64,000 nt of DNA from Anaerolineae bacterium (GTDB taxonomy: Bacteria > Chloroflexota > Anaerolineae > Aggregatilineales > Phototrophicaceae), in assembly GCA_013360465.1 (NCBI GenBank), contig JABWBO010000012.1, forward strand, positions 1 to 64,000, written 5' to 3'. A program made the position numbers and the translations under genes. A model generated the notes under the pieces. It was not told where the DNA came from. It did not search any database and saw only the letters and a list, made by a program, of their open reading frames with translations. Positions 33,301-43,200 of this stretch are shown here, in pieces (position 1 is the first letter of the stretch; each line of letters begins with the position of its first letter).

Positions 33301-33557
33301 TCGCCCAGGGCGGCGAGCGCCTGAAAGTGCAGGTTGTAGACATCGCGCTGCGTTTCGTCCACGACATGCCAGACGACACTGGCGTGGGTTTGCGCGGCGA
33401 ATTGCAGGGCGAGCGTGGTCTTGCCATATCCCGGCGGCGCGCAGAGGAAGGTGAGCCGATGCTCCAGGATGCGGTCGAGCTGTTCGAGCAGGCGTGGGCG
33501 CTCAATGAGATTGGGAGATCCTCGCCCGGTGATGCGCTGCACAATATCCGGTATCAT
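30399..33557 (-). CDS. MalT-like AAA/STAND ATPase - TPR - winged-helix/BTAD (SARP-type) transcriptional regulator
   Basis: P-loop FLCAPPGYGKTTLALQFA; VIYFIDDAHHL-like Walker B (IIYFIDDAHHL); TPR region; C-terminal EVFLYLLFEGARRREDICLEFWPDKSEDKTRALFHATVHRARQAVG then LYQGEFLPGLYSNWIEETRERLNDLYLEAL. Confidence 0.9.
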   Translation of the reverse strand: MIPDIVQRITGRGSPNLIERPRLLEQLDRILEHRLTFLCAPPGYGKTTLALQFAAQTHASVVWHVVDETQRDVYNLHFQALAALGETYVDVSVREPTPGLSIVELTNSLSDYLRAQGGRDIIYFIDDAHHLHGSQAAETWLSSLIAALPRHCHLVLISRVVLDVIGPEMIARHEVLPLGAQSLRFVPDEVEHLAQVIGGIPLAARRDVDALVKRMEGWPTGLMLVFQPLNAEFTDSTIFGVGSPETLFDALARNMVSAQTPMIRDFLLASSTVTRMQPELLIEALRLPNAMALLQEVADRNLFVMPVPGGMMYHGLFREYLQREYFQRDPAQYRTHHIESARWYEDHHFVDEAVQQYIAGGYFDDAVRLIELYARTYYDQGKMETLQRWNADLTQHGVFCGWLLYLCAVLDVERLDYDQARANLNQAERRFEEQANIEGVVRVLLLRGHLDMQRGEHLTAIRSAETVFAQTGDLPHLNAAALRLMGFAKLRLGLADEALRDLEAARPLYEAHSDRFALTKLLMDLDVAYRQVGRIQDAADCLQTVVTLRRELGGQVALAQALNNLGHFLYLCGDFDEAQNHIQEGLRIAARTDRRIEAYLSWTYADLQRDRGAFEEAVSLYNRAIELAGSSEPYIRVNVLIGLSWLRRWQDQCDDAEQLLVEAEAIATAHDLHLEVTVARVSRCAVMAQTARSNEALGEIAGHLDRLRTLQAPTELAHALAVHAQVCLVSGEIAAADSALSAITRHLEEKQMVQTAIAELAFSSLAAAHFANAGARFTALTQAVRRLRKAQIHPANIIALNDQRESGGIRTYSLRVQTMGKEIFERDSTLVLATEWRSAAAREVFLYLLFEGARRREDICLEFWPDKSEDKTRALFHATVHRARQAVGTNVIVHQDEVYGINSDVDLWSDAHIFERTVKEARGKPLRELNTAELWRRAIALYQGEFLPGLYSNWIEETRERLNDLYLEALITAGECAQMRADFSEAAKMFQQALKIDPLREEVHRSLMIAYRALGQKQKIKSHYEKMRRIFLEELGAEPAQETVQLVANLLN

Positions 33558-33622
33558 CGATGCATCCGCCTTAACTCGCTCAGCGCCTCTGCGGCTGTGA
33601 TCGTCGCCGCCGTCGTCATTCC

Positions 33623-33847
33623 CTATCCTAGTTTCTGCTCGTACAGGGTGCGATGCTTGATCGCTTCACCAAATACCGACAAGCCGGCATTCAGCAGGAC
33701 CAGCCCGATCAATCCAAACCAGAACCAGCCGCCTTTTTTGCGCGCTTTCAACACGACGGCATGACCCACAACGGTCACGCCCGCGCCCACCAGCAGCAGA
33801 CCGCGCGGCGCATTCGTGCTCCATTCTTCGTAGTGTTGATCCATCAC
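33623..33847 (-). CDS. small membrane protein (about 2 TM)
   Basis: GLLLVGAGVTVVGHAVVL and WFWFGLIGLVLLNAGLSVFG hydrophobic segments. Confidence 0.6.
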   Translation of the reverse strand: MMDQHYEEWSTNAPRGLLLVGAGVTVVGHAVVLKARKKGGWFWFGLIGLVLLNAGLSVFGEAIKHRTLYEQKLG

Positions 33848-34341
33848 GGTTGAGTCCTCTGCGCAGCTTCTTGATTCTATTACTAGATATCGACAGAATC
33901 ATACTCTGTCACAAAGAACTTTCCAACTCACCTTGTTCAAGCGCCCCCCTGGGCAATGCCTGATCTGCTGCTCCTGAAGGCGATTATCCTTCAGAATTAC
34001 GACAAATAAACCATCTTTGCAAACCCGCCGCCGTGCCTTAAGTCACATTTCCCAAACCTCACTGTCACGACTGTGCAGTCGGAGACGGTTCTTGGCTGTA
34101 CTTGGTGGTGAGCCGGGAATCTCATCGGGACGATATCTATCAGATGCTCACAGCGCCGACCGCGCCGATGCGCAGGGTCGATAATGCCGACATCCCGGTC
34201 GCCTGAGATGTCGATCCCAGGCGGCTGCCACGCCCTATGCGCCGCCGGGCGGACGAAATCCTCGACAGCCCGTCCGCATCCGCATATGATAATATCTAGT
34301 CCAGCATCGACCATGAGCAGTGGGTTCTCTGCGCATTTGTG

Positions 34342-35610
34342 ATGACCAACAGTTCTGACAGCGGATTGATCCAGCGCGTCCGGGCGGAGTTACAGCTGCA
34401 CGACCGGGCGATGAGCGCTTCGAGTTGCGGCATCACCATCGCCGACGCCGTCGATCCTGAACTCCCGCTGATCTACATCAATGAAGGGTTCACCCGTATC
34501 ACCGGTTACAGCCCTACAGACACCCTGGGGCGCAACTGCCGTTTCTTGCAGCGCGAGGACCGGGACCAGGAGAACCTGCCCCTGCTGCGCAGCGCTCTGC
34601 GCGGCGCGCAGGACTGCACCATCGTCCTGCGCAACTACCGCAAGGACGGCACGCCCTTCTGGAATGAACTGTTCACCTCACCGATCTTCGACGATCAGGG
34701 GCGCCTGACCCATTTTGTCGGCATTCAGACCGATGTCACCCGGCGCGTGGAAGCAGAAGAGGCGCTGCGCCGCGAACGCGACTCGCTGGAAAAGACGCTG
34801 GCGCAGCTGCGCCATACTCAGGCGATGCTGGTCCATTCGGAGAAGATGAACGCCCTGGGTCAGCTGGTCGCCGGAGTCGCCCACGAGATCAATAACCCCC
34901 TGGCATTCGTCACCAGCAACATTCACAGCCTGCAGCGCACCATAGACGATATTTTCAGCACCTACAGCCGGCTGGAGGCGTTGGCAGCTGCCGGAGCCGC
35001 CGACCAGGCGCTCATCCAGTCCATCCGCGCCGATGCCGATCTTGATTTCATCGCGGAAGACACCGCCGATCTCCTGAAAGCCTCTCTGGGCGGGTTGAGC
35101 AGGGTCAAGAAGATCGTCGATGGGCTGCGAACGTTCTCCCGGCTCGACGAAGCCGAGCGAAAACTGACCGATTTGCAGGAGGACCTGGAAAGCACGGTGC
35201 TGCTGGCGGGCGTCGAGATGCGCGGCAGAGTCCAGGTCCGCTTCGACATCGACGACCTTGCGCCGATCATGTGTTACCCGGCAGCGCTGAACCAGGTCTT
35301 CCTGAATATCATCATGAACGCCGCGCAGGCGATCCCTGATTCGGGAACTCTGACGATCACGGCGCGCGATCAGGGCGATCACATCATGATACGCTTTTCC
35401 GACACCGGCACAGGTATCGCGCCGGAGGTCCTGCCCCACATCTTTGAGCCGTTCTTTACCACCAAGCCGGTAGGCAAAGGGACGGGATTGGGCTTGGCAA
35501 TCGCCTATCAGATCATCACCGAACATCATGGGGGGACGATCACCGTCGATTCGACCCCCGGTATGGGCGCAGCATTTACGATTACACTTCCGAAAGGGAC
35601 AGGCGCGTGA
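34342..35610 (+). CDS. LOV-domain sensor histidine kinase
   Basis: LOV signature [33 protein letters not shown]; His[12 protein letters not shown]; HATPase N/G boxes [26 protein letters not shown]. Confidence 0.93.
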   Translation: MTNSSDSGLIQRVRAELQLHDRAMSASSCGITIADAVDPELPLIYINEGFTRITGYSPTDTLGRNCRFLQREDRDQENLPLLRSALRGAQDCTIVLRNYRKDGTPFWNELFTSPIFDDQGRLTHFVGIQTDVTRRVEAEEALRRERDSLEKTLAQLRHTQAMLVHSEKMNALGQLVAGVAHEINNPLAFVTSNIHSLQRTIDDIFSTYSRLEALAAAGAADQALIQSIRADADLDFIAEDTADLLKASLGGLSRVKKIVDGLRTFSRLDEAERKLTDLQEDLESTVLLAGVEMRGRVQVRFDIDDLAPIMCYPAALNQVFLNIIMNAAQAIPDSGTLTITARDQGDHIMIRFSDTGTGIAPEVLPHIFEPFFTTKPVGKGTGLGLAIAYQIITEHHGGTITVDSTPGMGAAFTITLPKGTGA

Positions 35611-36827
35611 CGGAACCGATGCTGCTCGACGGCTCTACCGTCGATTTCAAGGCAGTCCTGGGCGGCAGCTGCAACCTGCTGATCGTCGATGACGAAGATG
35701 AAATTCTGAAGGCGCTCCAGCGTCAGTTCAGGCGCGACTATCAGATCTTCCTCGCTCACAGCGCAGACGAGGGTTATCGCCTTGTGACCGAAGCGCCGAT
35801 CCACGTGATCATCAGCGACCAGCGTATGCCGGGGATCAGCGGCGCGGAGTTTTTCGGCAAGATCAAGACGGAATTCCCGGACGCAGTGAGGCTTCTGCTC
35901 ACCGGCTACGCGGATATTCAGGCGGTGATCGAGGCGATCAACGACGGCAATATCTTCCGCTACATCCCCAAACCCTGGAACCCGGTTGAGCTGGATACTA
36001 TCGTCCGCGAAGCCTTCCAGCGCTGCGCGCTGATCATCCAGAACCGGCGGTTGGTCAAAGAGCTTCGCGATACGAATGCTCAGCTGGAACAGCGGGTCGC
36101 CGAACGCACCAACGAACTCGCCGAGATGAATGATCGCCTCAAGGTGCTGAACGGGCAGAAGGATGCCTTTCTCGGCATGGCAGCCCACGATCTGCGCACG
36201 CCGATCACCATCATTCAGGGGTTCACCGATTTGCTGGCGCACCCCAAATCCAGCCAGGAGGATACCCGGCAGTTCGTTCAGATCATCCGTGAGACCCTGA
36301 GCCAGATGCTCAACCTGCTCGACGACATTCTGGACATCACGGTGATTGAATCGGGCAAGCTGACTCTGCGCTCGCAGCCCACCGAGATCGCCGGTTTTGT
36401 GGAGCGCGTGGCGCGGCTGAACCGCTTCATCGGCAATCCCAAAGGCATCGCCCTGGTGACGGAGCTTGAGCCGAATCTGCCCCTGGCGACGTTCGATCCA
36501 CTGCGCATCGAACAGGTGCTGAATAACCTGCTCAGCAACGCCTTCAAGTTCTCTCACAGCGATACGCAGGTGACGCTGTGCGTGGTCCGAAAAGGCAGCG
36601 AGATCGAATTCTCGGTGCAGGATCAGGGTTTGGGCATTCGCGAAGATGAGATCGACAAAGTCTTCGGCGAATTCCAGCGGGTCAGCACGCAGCCCACCGC
36701 GAACGAGACCAGCACCGGCTTAGGGCTGTCGATCTGCAAGCGCATCATCGCCCTGCACGGTGGACAGATCGGCGTGTCCAGCCGTGATGGCGAGGGCAGC
36801 CGCTTCAGCTTCACCCTGCCGCTGTAA
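35607..36827 (+). CDS. receiver (REC) - HisKA - HATPase histidine kinase
   Basis: LLIVDDEDEILKALQRQF...VIISDQRMPGISG...YIPKPWN; FLGMAAHDLRTPITIIQGF; GLGLSICKRII; GTGA overlap with the upstream kinase. Confidence 0.92.
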   Translation: MTEPMLLDGSTVDFKAVLGGSCNLLIVDDEDEILKALQRQFRRDYQIFLAHSADEGYRLVTEAPIHVIISDQRMPGISGAEFFGKIKTEFPDAVRLLLTGYADIQAVIEAINDGNIFRYIPKPWNPVELDTIVREAFQRCALIIQNRRLVKELRDTNAQLEQRVAERTNELAEMNDRLKVLNGQKDAFLGMAAHDLRTPITIIQGFTDLLAHPKSSQEDTRQFVQIIRETLSQMLNLLDDILDITVIESGKLTLRSQPTEIAGFVERVARLNRFIGNPKGIALVTELEPNLPLATFDPLRIEQVLNNLLSNAFKFSHSDTQVTLCVVRKGSEIEFSVQDQGLGIREDEIDKVFGEFQRVSTQPTANETSTGLGLSICKRIIALHGGQIGVSSRDGEGSRFSFTLPL

Positions 36828-36904
36828 TCTACCCTGCAACTCCCTGCCCTGGTTTTCGTATACCTTCGTGAAGTGACAACACAGAGGGCTTAGGGGGCTG
36901 CATC

Positions 36905-37558
36905 ATGAACGTACAGGTAAATCGCAACAGTTTCGGCGCGCTGGCACTCATCGCTGCAGGGGTGCTGCTGTTCGCCTTTCAGGCGCTCAATATCGATCTG
37001 GGCGACATCCTGGGGCAGTTCTGGACCCTGTTGGTGATGGCTCCAGGAATCGTCTTTCTGCTCATCGCCTGGTCGGGAGACCGCAGCACCAGCGGTTTCG
37101 CCTTCCCCGGTATGATCATTTTCGGCACGGGCGCAATTCTGACCTACCAGAATCTCACGGATCACTGGGAAAGCTGGGCGTACATCTGGACGCTCTACCC
37201 GGGACTCGTCGGCATGGCGATGATCTTCAACGGGTCGCGCCAGAACGCCCCCAACGAGGTGAAGACCGGGCGGCAGATGCTTCAATGGTCGCTGGTCGCC
37301 TTCGTGATCGGGCTGGTCTTCTTCGAGTACTTCATCTTCGGCGGTAACACGGCGCTGGTGCGCTATCTGCTGCCGGCGGCGCTGCTGACGGTTGGCGCCT
37401 GGCTGCTGCTGGCGCGGCGCAATGAGACCGGCGAGAAGCCGAAGCGCACCTTCGTCGGCGGCGGAGACACGCCAGGGCTGAAGGCGAGCGACGCCGACAT
37501 CACGCCGGAACTGCGCCGTAAGATCGACGAGGCGCTGCGCGAGGGCGATCCGGTCTGA
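36905..37558 (+). CDS. multi-TM membrane protein
   Basis: Several hydrophobic segments, e.g. ALALIAAGVLLFAFQAL, LVMAPGIVFLLIAW; Shine-Dalgarno-like gagggcttaggggg upstream. Confidence 0.7.
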   Translation: MNVQVNRNSFGALALIAAGVLLFAFQALNIDLGDILGQFWTLLVMAPGIVFLLIAWSGDRSTSGFAFPGMIIFGTGAILTYQNLTDHWESWAYIWTLYPGLVGMAMIFNGSRQNAPNEVKTGRQMLQWSLVAFVIGLVFFEYFIFGGNTALVRYLLPAALLTVGAWLLLARRNETGEKPKRTFVGGGDTPGLKASDADITPELRRKIDEALREGDPV

Positions 37559-37707
37559 AGCAGGGTCTCGCATCTTTTCAACGGGCGGGCGACCGACGGT
37601 TATCCCCTACATCTGATGACTCGTCGGGGCAATCCGGCGGGTCGTCCGTCAGATAAATCCATCCGCTATGGGGGTCTGGCGTACATCCAGGTTCACACAC
37701 TTTCCAG

Positions 37708-37733
37708 CAGGGGCGCGAATCCTCGCGCCCCTG
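37708..37733. terminator. perfect 11-bp hairpin, possible terminator
   Basis: caggggcgcga-atcc-tcgcgcccctg; no strong T-tract. Confidence 0.4.
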
Positions 37734-37747
37734 GCATTTCCTCGATC

Positions 37748-37849
37748 TTTAACATTCCATCCCCATCACTTAACAATATCCTCGGTGCATTGGTGGAGAA
37801 TATCGACAGAAGTTTAACAAAAACCTATTGCGTTTAACCAGAATTTAAC
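37748..37849 (+). promoter_or_regulatory. cluster of TTTAAC-type direct repeats upstream of a small membrane ORF
   Basis: tttaac at 37748, 37813, 37833, 37844 and cttaac at 37769; last two are 11 bp apart. Confidence 0.45.
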
Positions 37850-37933
37850 ATACAATAATCCTTGTGTTCGATGATATGGCATTATGGCTGTATCTTTAGC
37901 GGCGTTCCTGTGAACGCAAGGGAAGGTAGCAGA

Positions 37934-38113
37934 ATGACCGCATTCATGATCATCGTATGCGTGTTGGTGCTGCTTCAGATCAGCTACTTCCTTGTGATAC
38001 TCACGGGCGAACTCACCTTCTGGCTCAAAGACCGACTTGGCGAGGCGTACCGGAAAAGCAAGAAACAGCAGGAAGCAGTTCCATTCACAGCCACGGTCAT
38101 GCCCAAAGCATAG
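37934..38113 (+). CDS. small single-TM protein (59 aa)
   Basis: MTAFMIIVCVLVLLQISYFLVILTGELTFWLKDRLGEAYRKSKKQQ; ggaagg RBS upstream; terminator follows. Confidence 0.65.
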   Translation: MTAFMIIVCVLVLLQISYFLVILTGELTFWLKDRLGEAYRKSKKQQEAVPFTATVMPKA

Positions 38114-38141
38114 CGCCGAGCTTTTCCTGAGTTCAGCGATG

Positions 38142-38169
38142 AAAAACGGGCGAGCATACGCCCGTTTTT
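38142..38169. terminator. bidirectional intrinsic terminator
   Basis: aaaaacgggcg-agcata-cgcccgttttt between convergent genes. Confidence 0.88.
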
Positions 38170-38213
38170 GATTCCCCTCCCGTGCGCTGATGCGCTGCCT
38201 GTTGATCTGTCCC

Positions 38214-38813
38214 CTATGGAAGCGGCGGAGACTCGCTCAGCGCGGCGAAGTTCTCGCGCAGCATGGCATAGATCTGGGTATCGCGCAGGCTTTCGTCGTT
38301 CGAGCGCGCTTCACGTCGAAGCACCGCTTCCAGCAGGAAACCGGCGCGGCGTGCGACGGCGGCGCTGCGCACATTGCGCGCGTCACAGCGAATCTCGACC
38401 CGTTCCGCCCCCAGTTCGTCGAAGAGATAGCGCGTCAGCTTGCGCACCGCTTCGGTGATATACCCCTGACCGGTTGCGCGTGTACGCCCCCAGTAGCCCA
38501 GTTCGAAGCGCGGCACATCCCAACGGATGTGATGAACGCCGACTGTGCCGACGACCAGCCGATCGGATTTGCGCAGGATGATGAAATTGAACTCCTGACG
38601 ATTGACGAACTTCTGCGCGGCTTCCCGCACGACGTTCTCCGTCTCGGAAAGAGTTGGCATCACCTTCGCCCAATCCATCCAGGTATGCAGTTCAGGAAAC
38701 GAGTCCTCGACCGCCTCATGAAGCAGCCGCCCATCGCCGGGCTGCCAGATGCGCATCAGCAGCCGCTCCGTCTCGTGCTGTTTTGGGATGTAAAACGCCG
38801 AGTGTTCGTCCAT
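38214..38813 (-). CDS. GNAT family N-acetyltransferase (RimJ/RimL type)
   Basis: TERLLMRIWQPGD; VGTVGVHHI; FELGYWGRTRATGQGYITEAVRKL; ARNVRSAAVARRAGF. Confidence 0.93.
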   Translation of the reverse strand: MDEHSAFYIPKQHETERLLMRIWQPGDGRLLHEAVEDSFPELHTWMDWAKVMPTLSETENVVREAAQKFVNRQEFNFIILRKSDRLVVGTVGVHHIRWDVPRFELGYWGRTRATGQGYITEAVRKLTRYLFDELGAERVEIRCDARNVRSAAVARRAGFLLEAVLRREARSNDESLRDTQIYAMLRENFAALSESPPLP

Positions 38814-38942
38814 GTCACTTCCTCGGGTTCGACCGTATCGCCGATTTCCGAACTACTATAGCCGATCATACGCTGCACAGCGCGCCGGTGATATACTTCG
38901 CGGCATCTCGATAGTCCATTGAGCGGGTCGCGATTCCAACCC

Positions 38943-39692
38943 ATGACGCAGCAACGCAGCAGTGCAAGCCTCATGACGCGCCTGGCGCGCGTCGATACCA
39001 CCCCGCCCTGGTCGCTCGCTTCGGCGGCGCTGATCCTGGTCTTCGCCTTCATCGTGCTGATCGTCGGCACGACCGCCGCCTATGTCTGGCTGGGGGATCG
39101 CAGCACCACACCGCTGATCGGCTGGACTCTGGGCTGCCTGCTGATCGCCGCGCTCGTCTGGCAGACCCGCGCGCAGGACCGCGCCGATCTGCGGCTGGGT
39201 GCGTCGTCAGCGCCTATCGCCCTGGTGATGTTCATCGGCGTCGGAGCGGCGGTCGCCATTGACGTGCTTGGCTTGGCGGTGACCCGCGCCTTCCTACCGG
39301 TGCCCGAGCTGCTGGATATCAGCATTGACGGCGTCTCTGCCGGTGACATTGCCCTGGCGGCGCTGTTCCTGATCGTCGCCCAACCGATCGGCGAGGAGCT
39401 GGCGTTTCGCGGCGTCGGGCTGCCCGCGCTGCGCGCGGCGCTCGGCGGCTGGATCGGATTGATCGTAGCGTCGGCTGCCTATGGAGTCTTTCACTGGGTC
39501 GCCTACACGCCGGCGTACAGCGCCGAAAGTGGAGCCGCCGCCGCTGTCTGGTATGGCTTGATCGCTCCCATCGCGGCAGGTCTGCTCTTCGGCGGTGTTC
39601 GAGTCGTGACCGGTTCGACGCGCGCCGCCATCGCCGCCCACATGGCGTTTGGCATCTTCGCCCTTTTCAAGCTGTTGGCGCTGGTGAACTGA
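38943..39692 (+). CDS. CPBP family intramembrane metalloprotease
   Basis: GEELAFRGVGLPALR (EExxxR), AAYGVFHWVAY, HMAFGIFAL; multi-TM. Confidence 0.88.
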   Translation: MTQQRSSASLMTRLARVDTTPPWSLASAALILVFAFIVLIVGTTAAYVWLGDRSTTPLIGWTLGCLLIAALVWQTRAQDRADLRLGASSAPIALVMFIGVGAAVAIDVLGLAVTRAFLPVPELLDISIDGVSAGDIALAALFLIVAQPIGEELAFRGVGLPALRAALGGWIGLIVASAAYGVFHWVAYTPAYSAESGAAAAVWYGLIAPIAAGLLFGGVRVVTGSTRAAIAAHMAFGIFALFKLLALVN

Positions 39693-40237
39693 TGCTGCAC
39701 AAGATCGTCGTCGCTTCGACCAACCCGGTGAAGATCAACGCCGCGCTGAACGGCTTCAGACGCATGTTCGCGGGCAGGGATTATGTCGTCACCGGCGTGA
39801 GCGTGCCCTCCAGCGTGAGCGATCAGCCGATGAGCGATGAAGAGACGCGCCAGGGAGCGCTCAATCGTGCGCGGGCGGCGCATACTGCCCAGCCCGACGG
39901 CGATGTCTGGGTCGGCATCGAAGGCGGCATCGACTCGGCGCGCGGCGTGATGGAGGCGTTCGCCTGGGTCGTCATCACCGACGGCGCGCGCACCGGCATG
40001 AGCCGGACTGCCGCCTTCACCCTGCCAGAGGAGACGGCGGCGCTCATCCGCCAGGGGCTTGAACTCGGCGACGCCGATGACCGCATCTTCGGGCGCAGCA
40101 ACTCCAAGCAGCAGAACGGCTCCGTCGGCATCCTCACCGGAGATGTCATCGACCGTCTGGCGTTTTACGAACAGGCGGTCATCCTGGCGCTGATCCCCTT
40201 CAAGAACCCGGCGCTGACCTTCGCCCCGCACTCTTAA
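39692..40237 (+). CDS. inosine/xanthosine triphosphatase, YjjX-like
   Basis: IVVASTNPVKINAALNGF; SDQPMSDEETRQGALNRA; WVGIEGGI; QQNGSVGILT. Confidence 0.9.
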   Translation: MLHKIVVASTNPVKINAALNGFRRMFAGRDYVVTGVSVPSSVSDQPMSDEETRQGALNRARAAHTAQPDGDVWVGIEGGIDSARGVMEAFAWVVITDGARTGMSRTAAFTLPEETAALIRQGLELGDADDRIFGRSNSKQQNGSVGILTGDVIDRLAFYEQAVILALIPFKNPALTFAPHS

Positions 40238-40262
40238 AGACGAATCGAAGTGCGATTCCGCC

Positions 40263-43200
40263 TCACTCGCCCGCCAGACTGCTGAAGAAGTTGGCGCAGG
40301 TGATGCGTTCGCTGGTCGCCATCGCCTCAAATTCCTCGCCCAGGTCCATCGCCAGCGCGGCGTTCAGGTCGGCGGTTCCCTGCTCTATCGCCCCCTGCGC
40401 AGCGCGCGATTCGGCGCGCAGGACCAACAGCACAGGATGCCCTGGCTCGATCTCCAGCCCACTGGTGTATGCCACCTCCGCCTGGGCGTGATCGCCCAGG
40501 CTGCAATAGGCAAGCCCTTCCAGCAGGTAGAGATCGGCGAGATCGGCGCGCAGACTCAGGGCGCGCTGAACATCGGCGATGACGCTGTCGTACTGTCCGA
40601 GGATCAGGTTGGTGTAAGCGGCGAAGAACGGTCCCCAGATGATGGCATCATCCTGCCCGTAAAGCGCCTGTAAGGTGCGGTTGGCGAACGCGGGATCGGG
40701 GAATTCGCGAAGTACGGTGCGCATCAAGGCGCGGGCGTCGCTGATGCGTCCGTCGCGCATGGCGATCAGCGTCGCAAACGGATAAGGGAAATTGGCGTTC
40801 GGTTTAAGGGCAATCGAGGAGTCCAGATCGCGCCGCGCTGCTGCATAATCGCCGGTCAGATAGTGGAGCGCGCCGCGATAGTTGAGCGGGAACCAATCCT
40901 CCGGGCGACCAGCGACGATGCGATCGTAGGCGGCGACGGCGGACGGGTAGTCGCGCGTATAGGTCGCCGTGTTGGCGATCAGATAGTAGGGCTGAAGCCA
41001 ACTTTCCGGCGCAAGGCGCTGCGCCGTCCCCAGGTCCTGCGCCGACCCGGCAAAATCACCGATGCGCTGGCGCGCCAGCGCCCGGAACAGATAGAGGAGG
41101 GGGTTGCCGCCTTCCAGGGCAATCGCCGCGTCGAGCGTCTGCACGGCTTCCGGCGCGGCGGCGCTGAATCGCTCCAGCGCCCGGTGCGCCAGCGCGGCAG
41201 TTCCGCTGCCCACAACTTCGCCTGAAGGCATCGCCAGTTCATTGAGGATGGTCATCGTGCGCAGCAGCTCGTAGCCGTCGCCATCGGCATTGTGCAGCAG
41301 GATCAGCGCGGTCAGCACCTGAGGCGCGGTCGTTTGGACGCGCTCGTCGGTCAGGCGCACCCGTACGTTCGCCAGTTGATCGATGATCGCACGGTCAAAC
41401 GGGTTGTGCGAGAACGATTCCAGCGAACCCGTCTGGACCGTCAGATCGACCAGATCGTCGCTGTAGTTCCCCCAGATCACCACCGTCGCGCCGACTTCTT
41501 CGGCGCGTGCCAGCGCCTCTTCCGATGAAGTGACCACCTGAGGATAGTGGCGCACGCGAATGGGCGAAAACGGCACTTCGACTTCCAGACGCTGAGCCAG
41601 ATCATCCAGCACGAAGCGCGTGGCGTCGCGCGCGCTGGCGCGCAGCGGTTCAAAATCGGCAACCAGCACCATCACCTCGCCATCCCCGACCGGCTGCACC
41701 ACCGGCGCGTTCGCCGGTGGCGCGGGAGCCATGATCTGCGACAATGCCACGCCGACCATCAGCAGCAGAGCGACAGCGAACAGCGCCACCAGCCCCCAAA
41801 CCAGCCGAGAACGCGGACGAGCGACAACGCCAAAGTGTGCCTGAATAGTCTTGACCAGCCGCTGCGCCTGCGCATCCAGCGGTTGATCCTGCTGGATGAC
41901 GAAGGGCATCCGGCTGCGCATCCCTTCCAGAGCGGGCGGCAGCGCTTCGGGCAGCGCTCCGCCGTTGACCAGCACCGGAATGATCAGCATGTCGGGGCGG
42001 CGCAGCCCGGCTTCGATCTGCATACGCATGACATCTTTGGGGTTATCGATTGCCCGTCCTGTCGATGCCGTGCGTCGGTCGCGCGGCATCCCCGCCCAGC
42101 TGGGTCCGATCACCACCAGCATAACGTCAACCGAGCCAACGATATCGTTCGCCAGGACGTAGCGCGATACCGTGCGGTCGGCGATGCGATCCACATCGCG
42201 GACGATGTTGTTTTCACCCAGGATGGCGGCGATCTGGTCATATAGGCGTCCGGCAATTTCGCCGCTGTCCTCACGCCGGTAGGCGATGAACAGGCGCGGT
42301 GTGGTCACCCCGCGCGGCGGAGTCCTCGCTTCGACTGGCGTGCTGACCAGCGAATTCCTCGCGCCGACCACCGTCTCGCCCGTAGGTTCGCGCACTGCCG
42401 TCACCGGGGTGATCGGGGTTGGGGCGAAGCGCGACAGCAGTTGGGTCGCTTCGATCTCGCGCTGTTCCTGATCGACGCGGCGCAGGTGAACCAGAATGCG
42501 CTCCAGTTCGACCCCGATCTCGCGCACGCTGCCGATTCGCTCGTTCGGGTCCTTTGCCAGCAGCGTTTCCAGCAGCGCCGCGATGTCTCCCGGAAGATCG
42601 GGACGATCCAGGCGAGCGTCTGGGACCGGCTTACGCAGGATCGCCGTCAGCATCGCGGCGGCGGTGTTCTCCTGGTAGGCATGATGACCGGTCAGCATCT
42701 CGAAGAGTATCATGCCGAACGACCAGATGTCGCTCTTTTCGCTGTGCGCTTCGCCGGCGCTGACCTCCGGGCTGAGATAGGCTATCGTCCCCAGCAGGCT
42801 GCCGACCTGGGTCAGGAGAGTCTGAGCATCGGCGACATGCGCCACGCCGAAATCGGTCAGGCGCGGCGTGCCATCTTCCGCCAGCAGGACGTTGCCGGGT
42901 TTCAGGTCACGGTGGATAACACCCAGGCGGTGGGTCCGCGTCAGGGCATCCGCCAGATCGAGCGCGATCTGCACCGCTCGTTCGATGGGCAGCGCCCCCT
43001 GCCTGCGGATCAGCCCTGAAAGCGAGCCGCCGCTGACGAACTCCATGACGATGTAATTGCGCCCGTCTTCTTTGAAAGTGTCATAGACGCGCACGATGTT
43101 GGGATGATTGAGCTTGCGCAGCACGACCGCCTCGCGGCAAAAGCGGTCCACCAGGGTGGGGTCCTGAGCGACGACGTGATCCTTGAGGACTTTGATGGCA

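Noticed and set aside
32547-33764. 405-aa plus-strand ORF
   Set aside because: Antisense to the MalT/SARP-like regulator
33997-34314. 105-aa minus-strand ORF in the intergenic region
   Set aside because: No RBS or recognisable domain; composition resembles a chance ORF
35526-36557. 343-aa minus-strand ORF
   Set aside because: Antisense to the REC-histidine kinase
37616-37837. 73-aa plus-strand ORF
   Set aside because: Covers a hairpin and the TTTAAC repeats; unlikely to be coding
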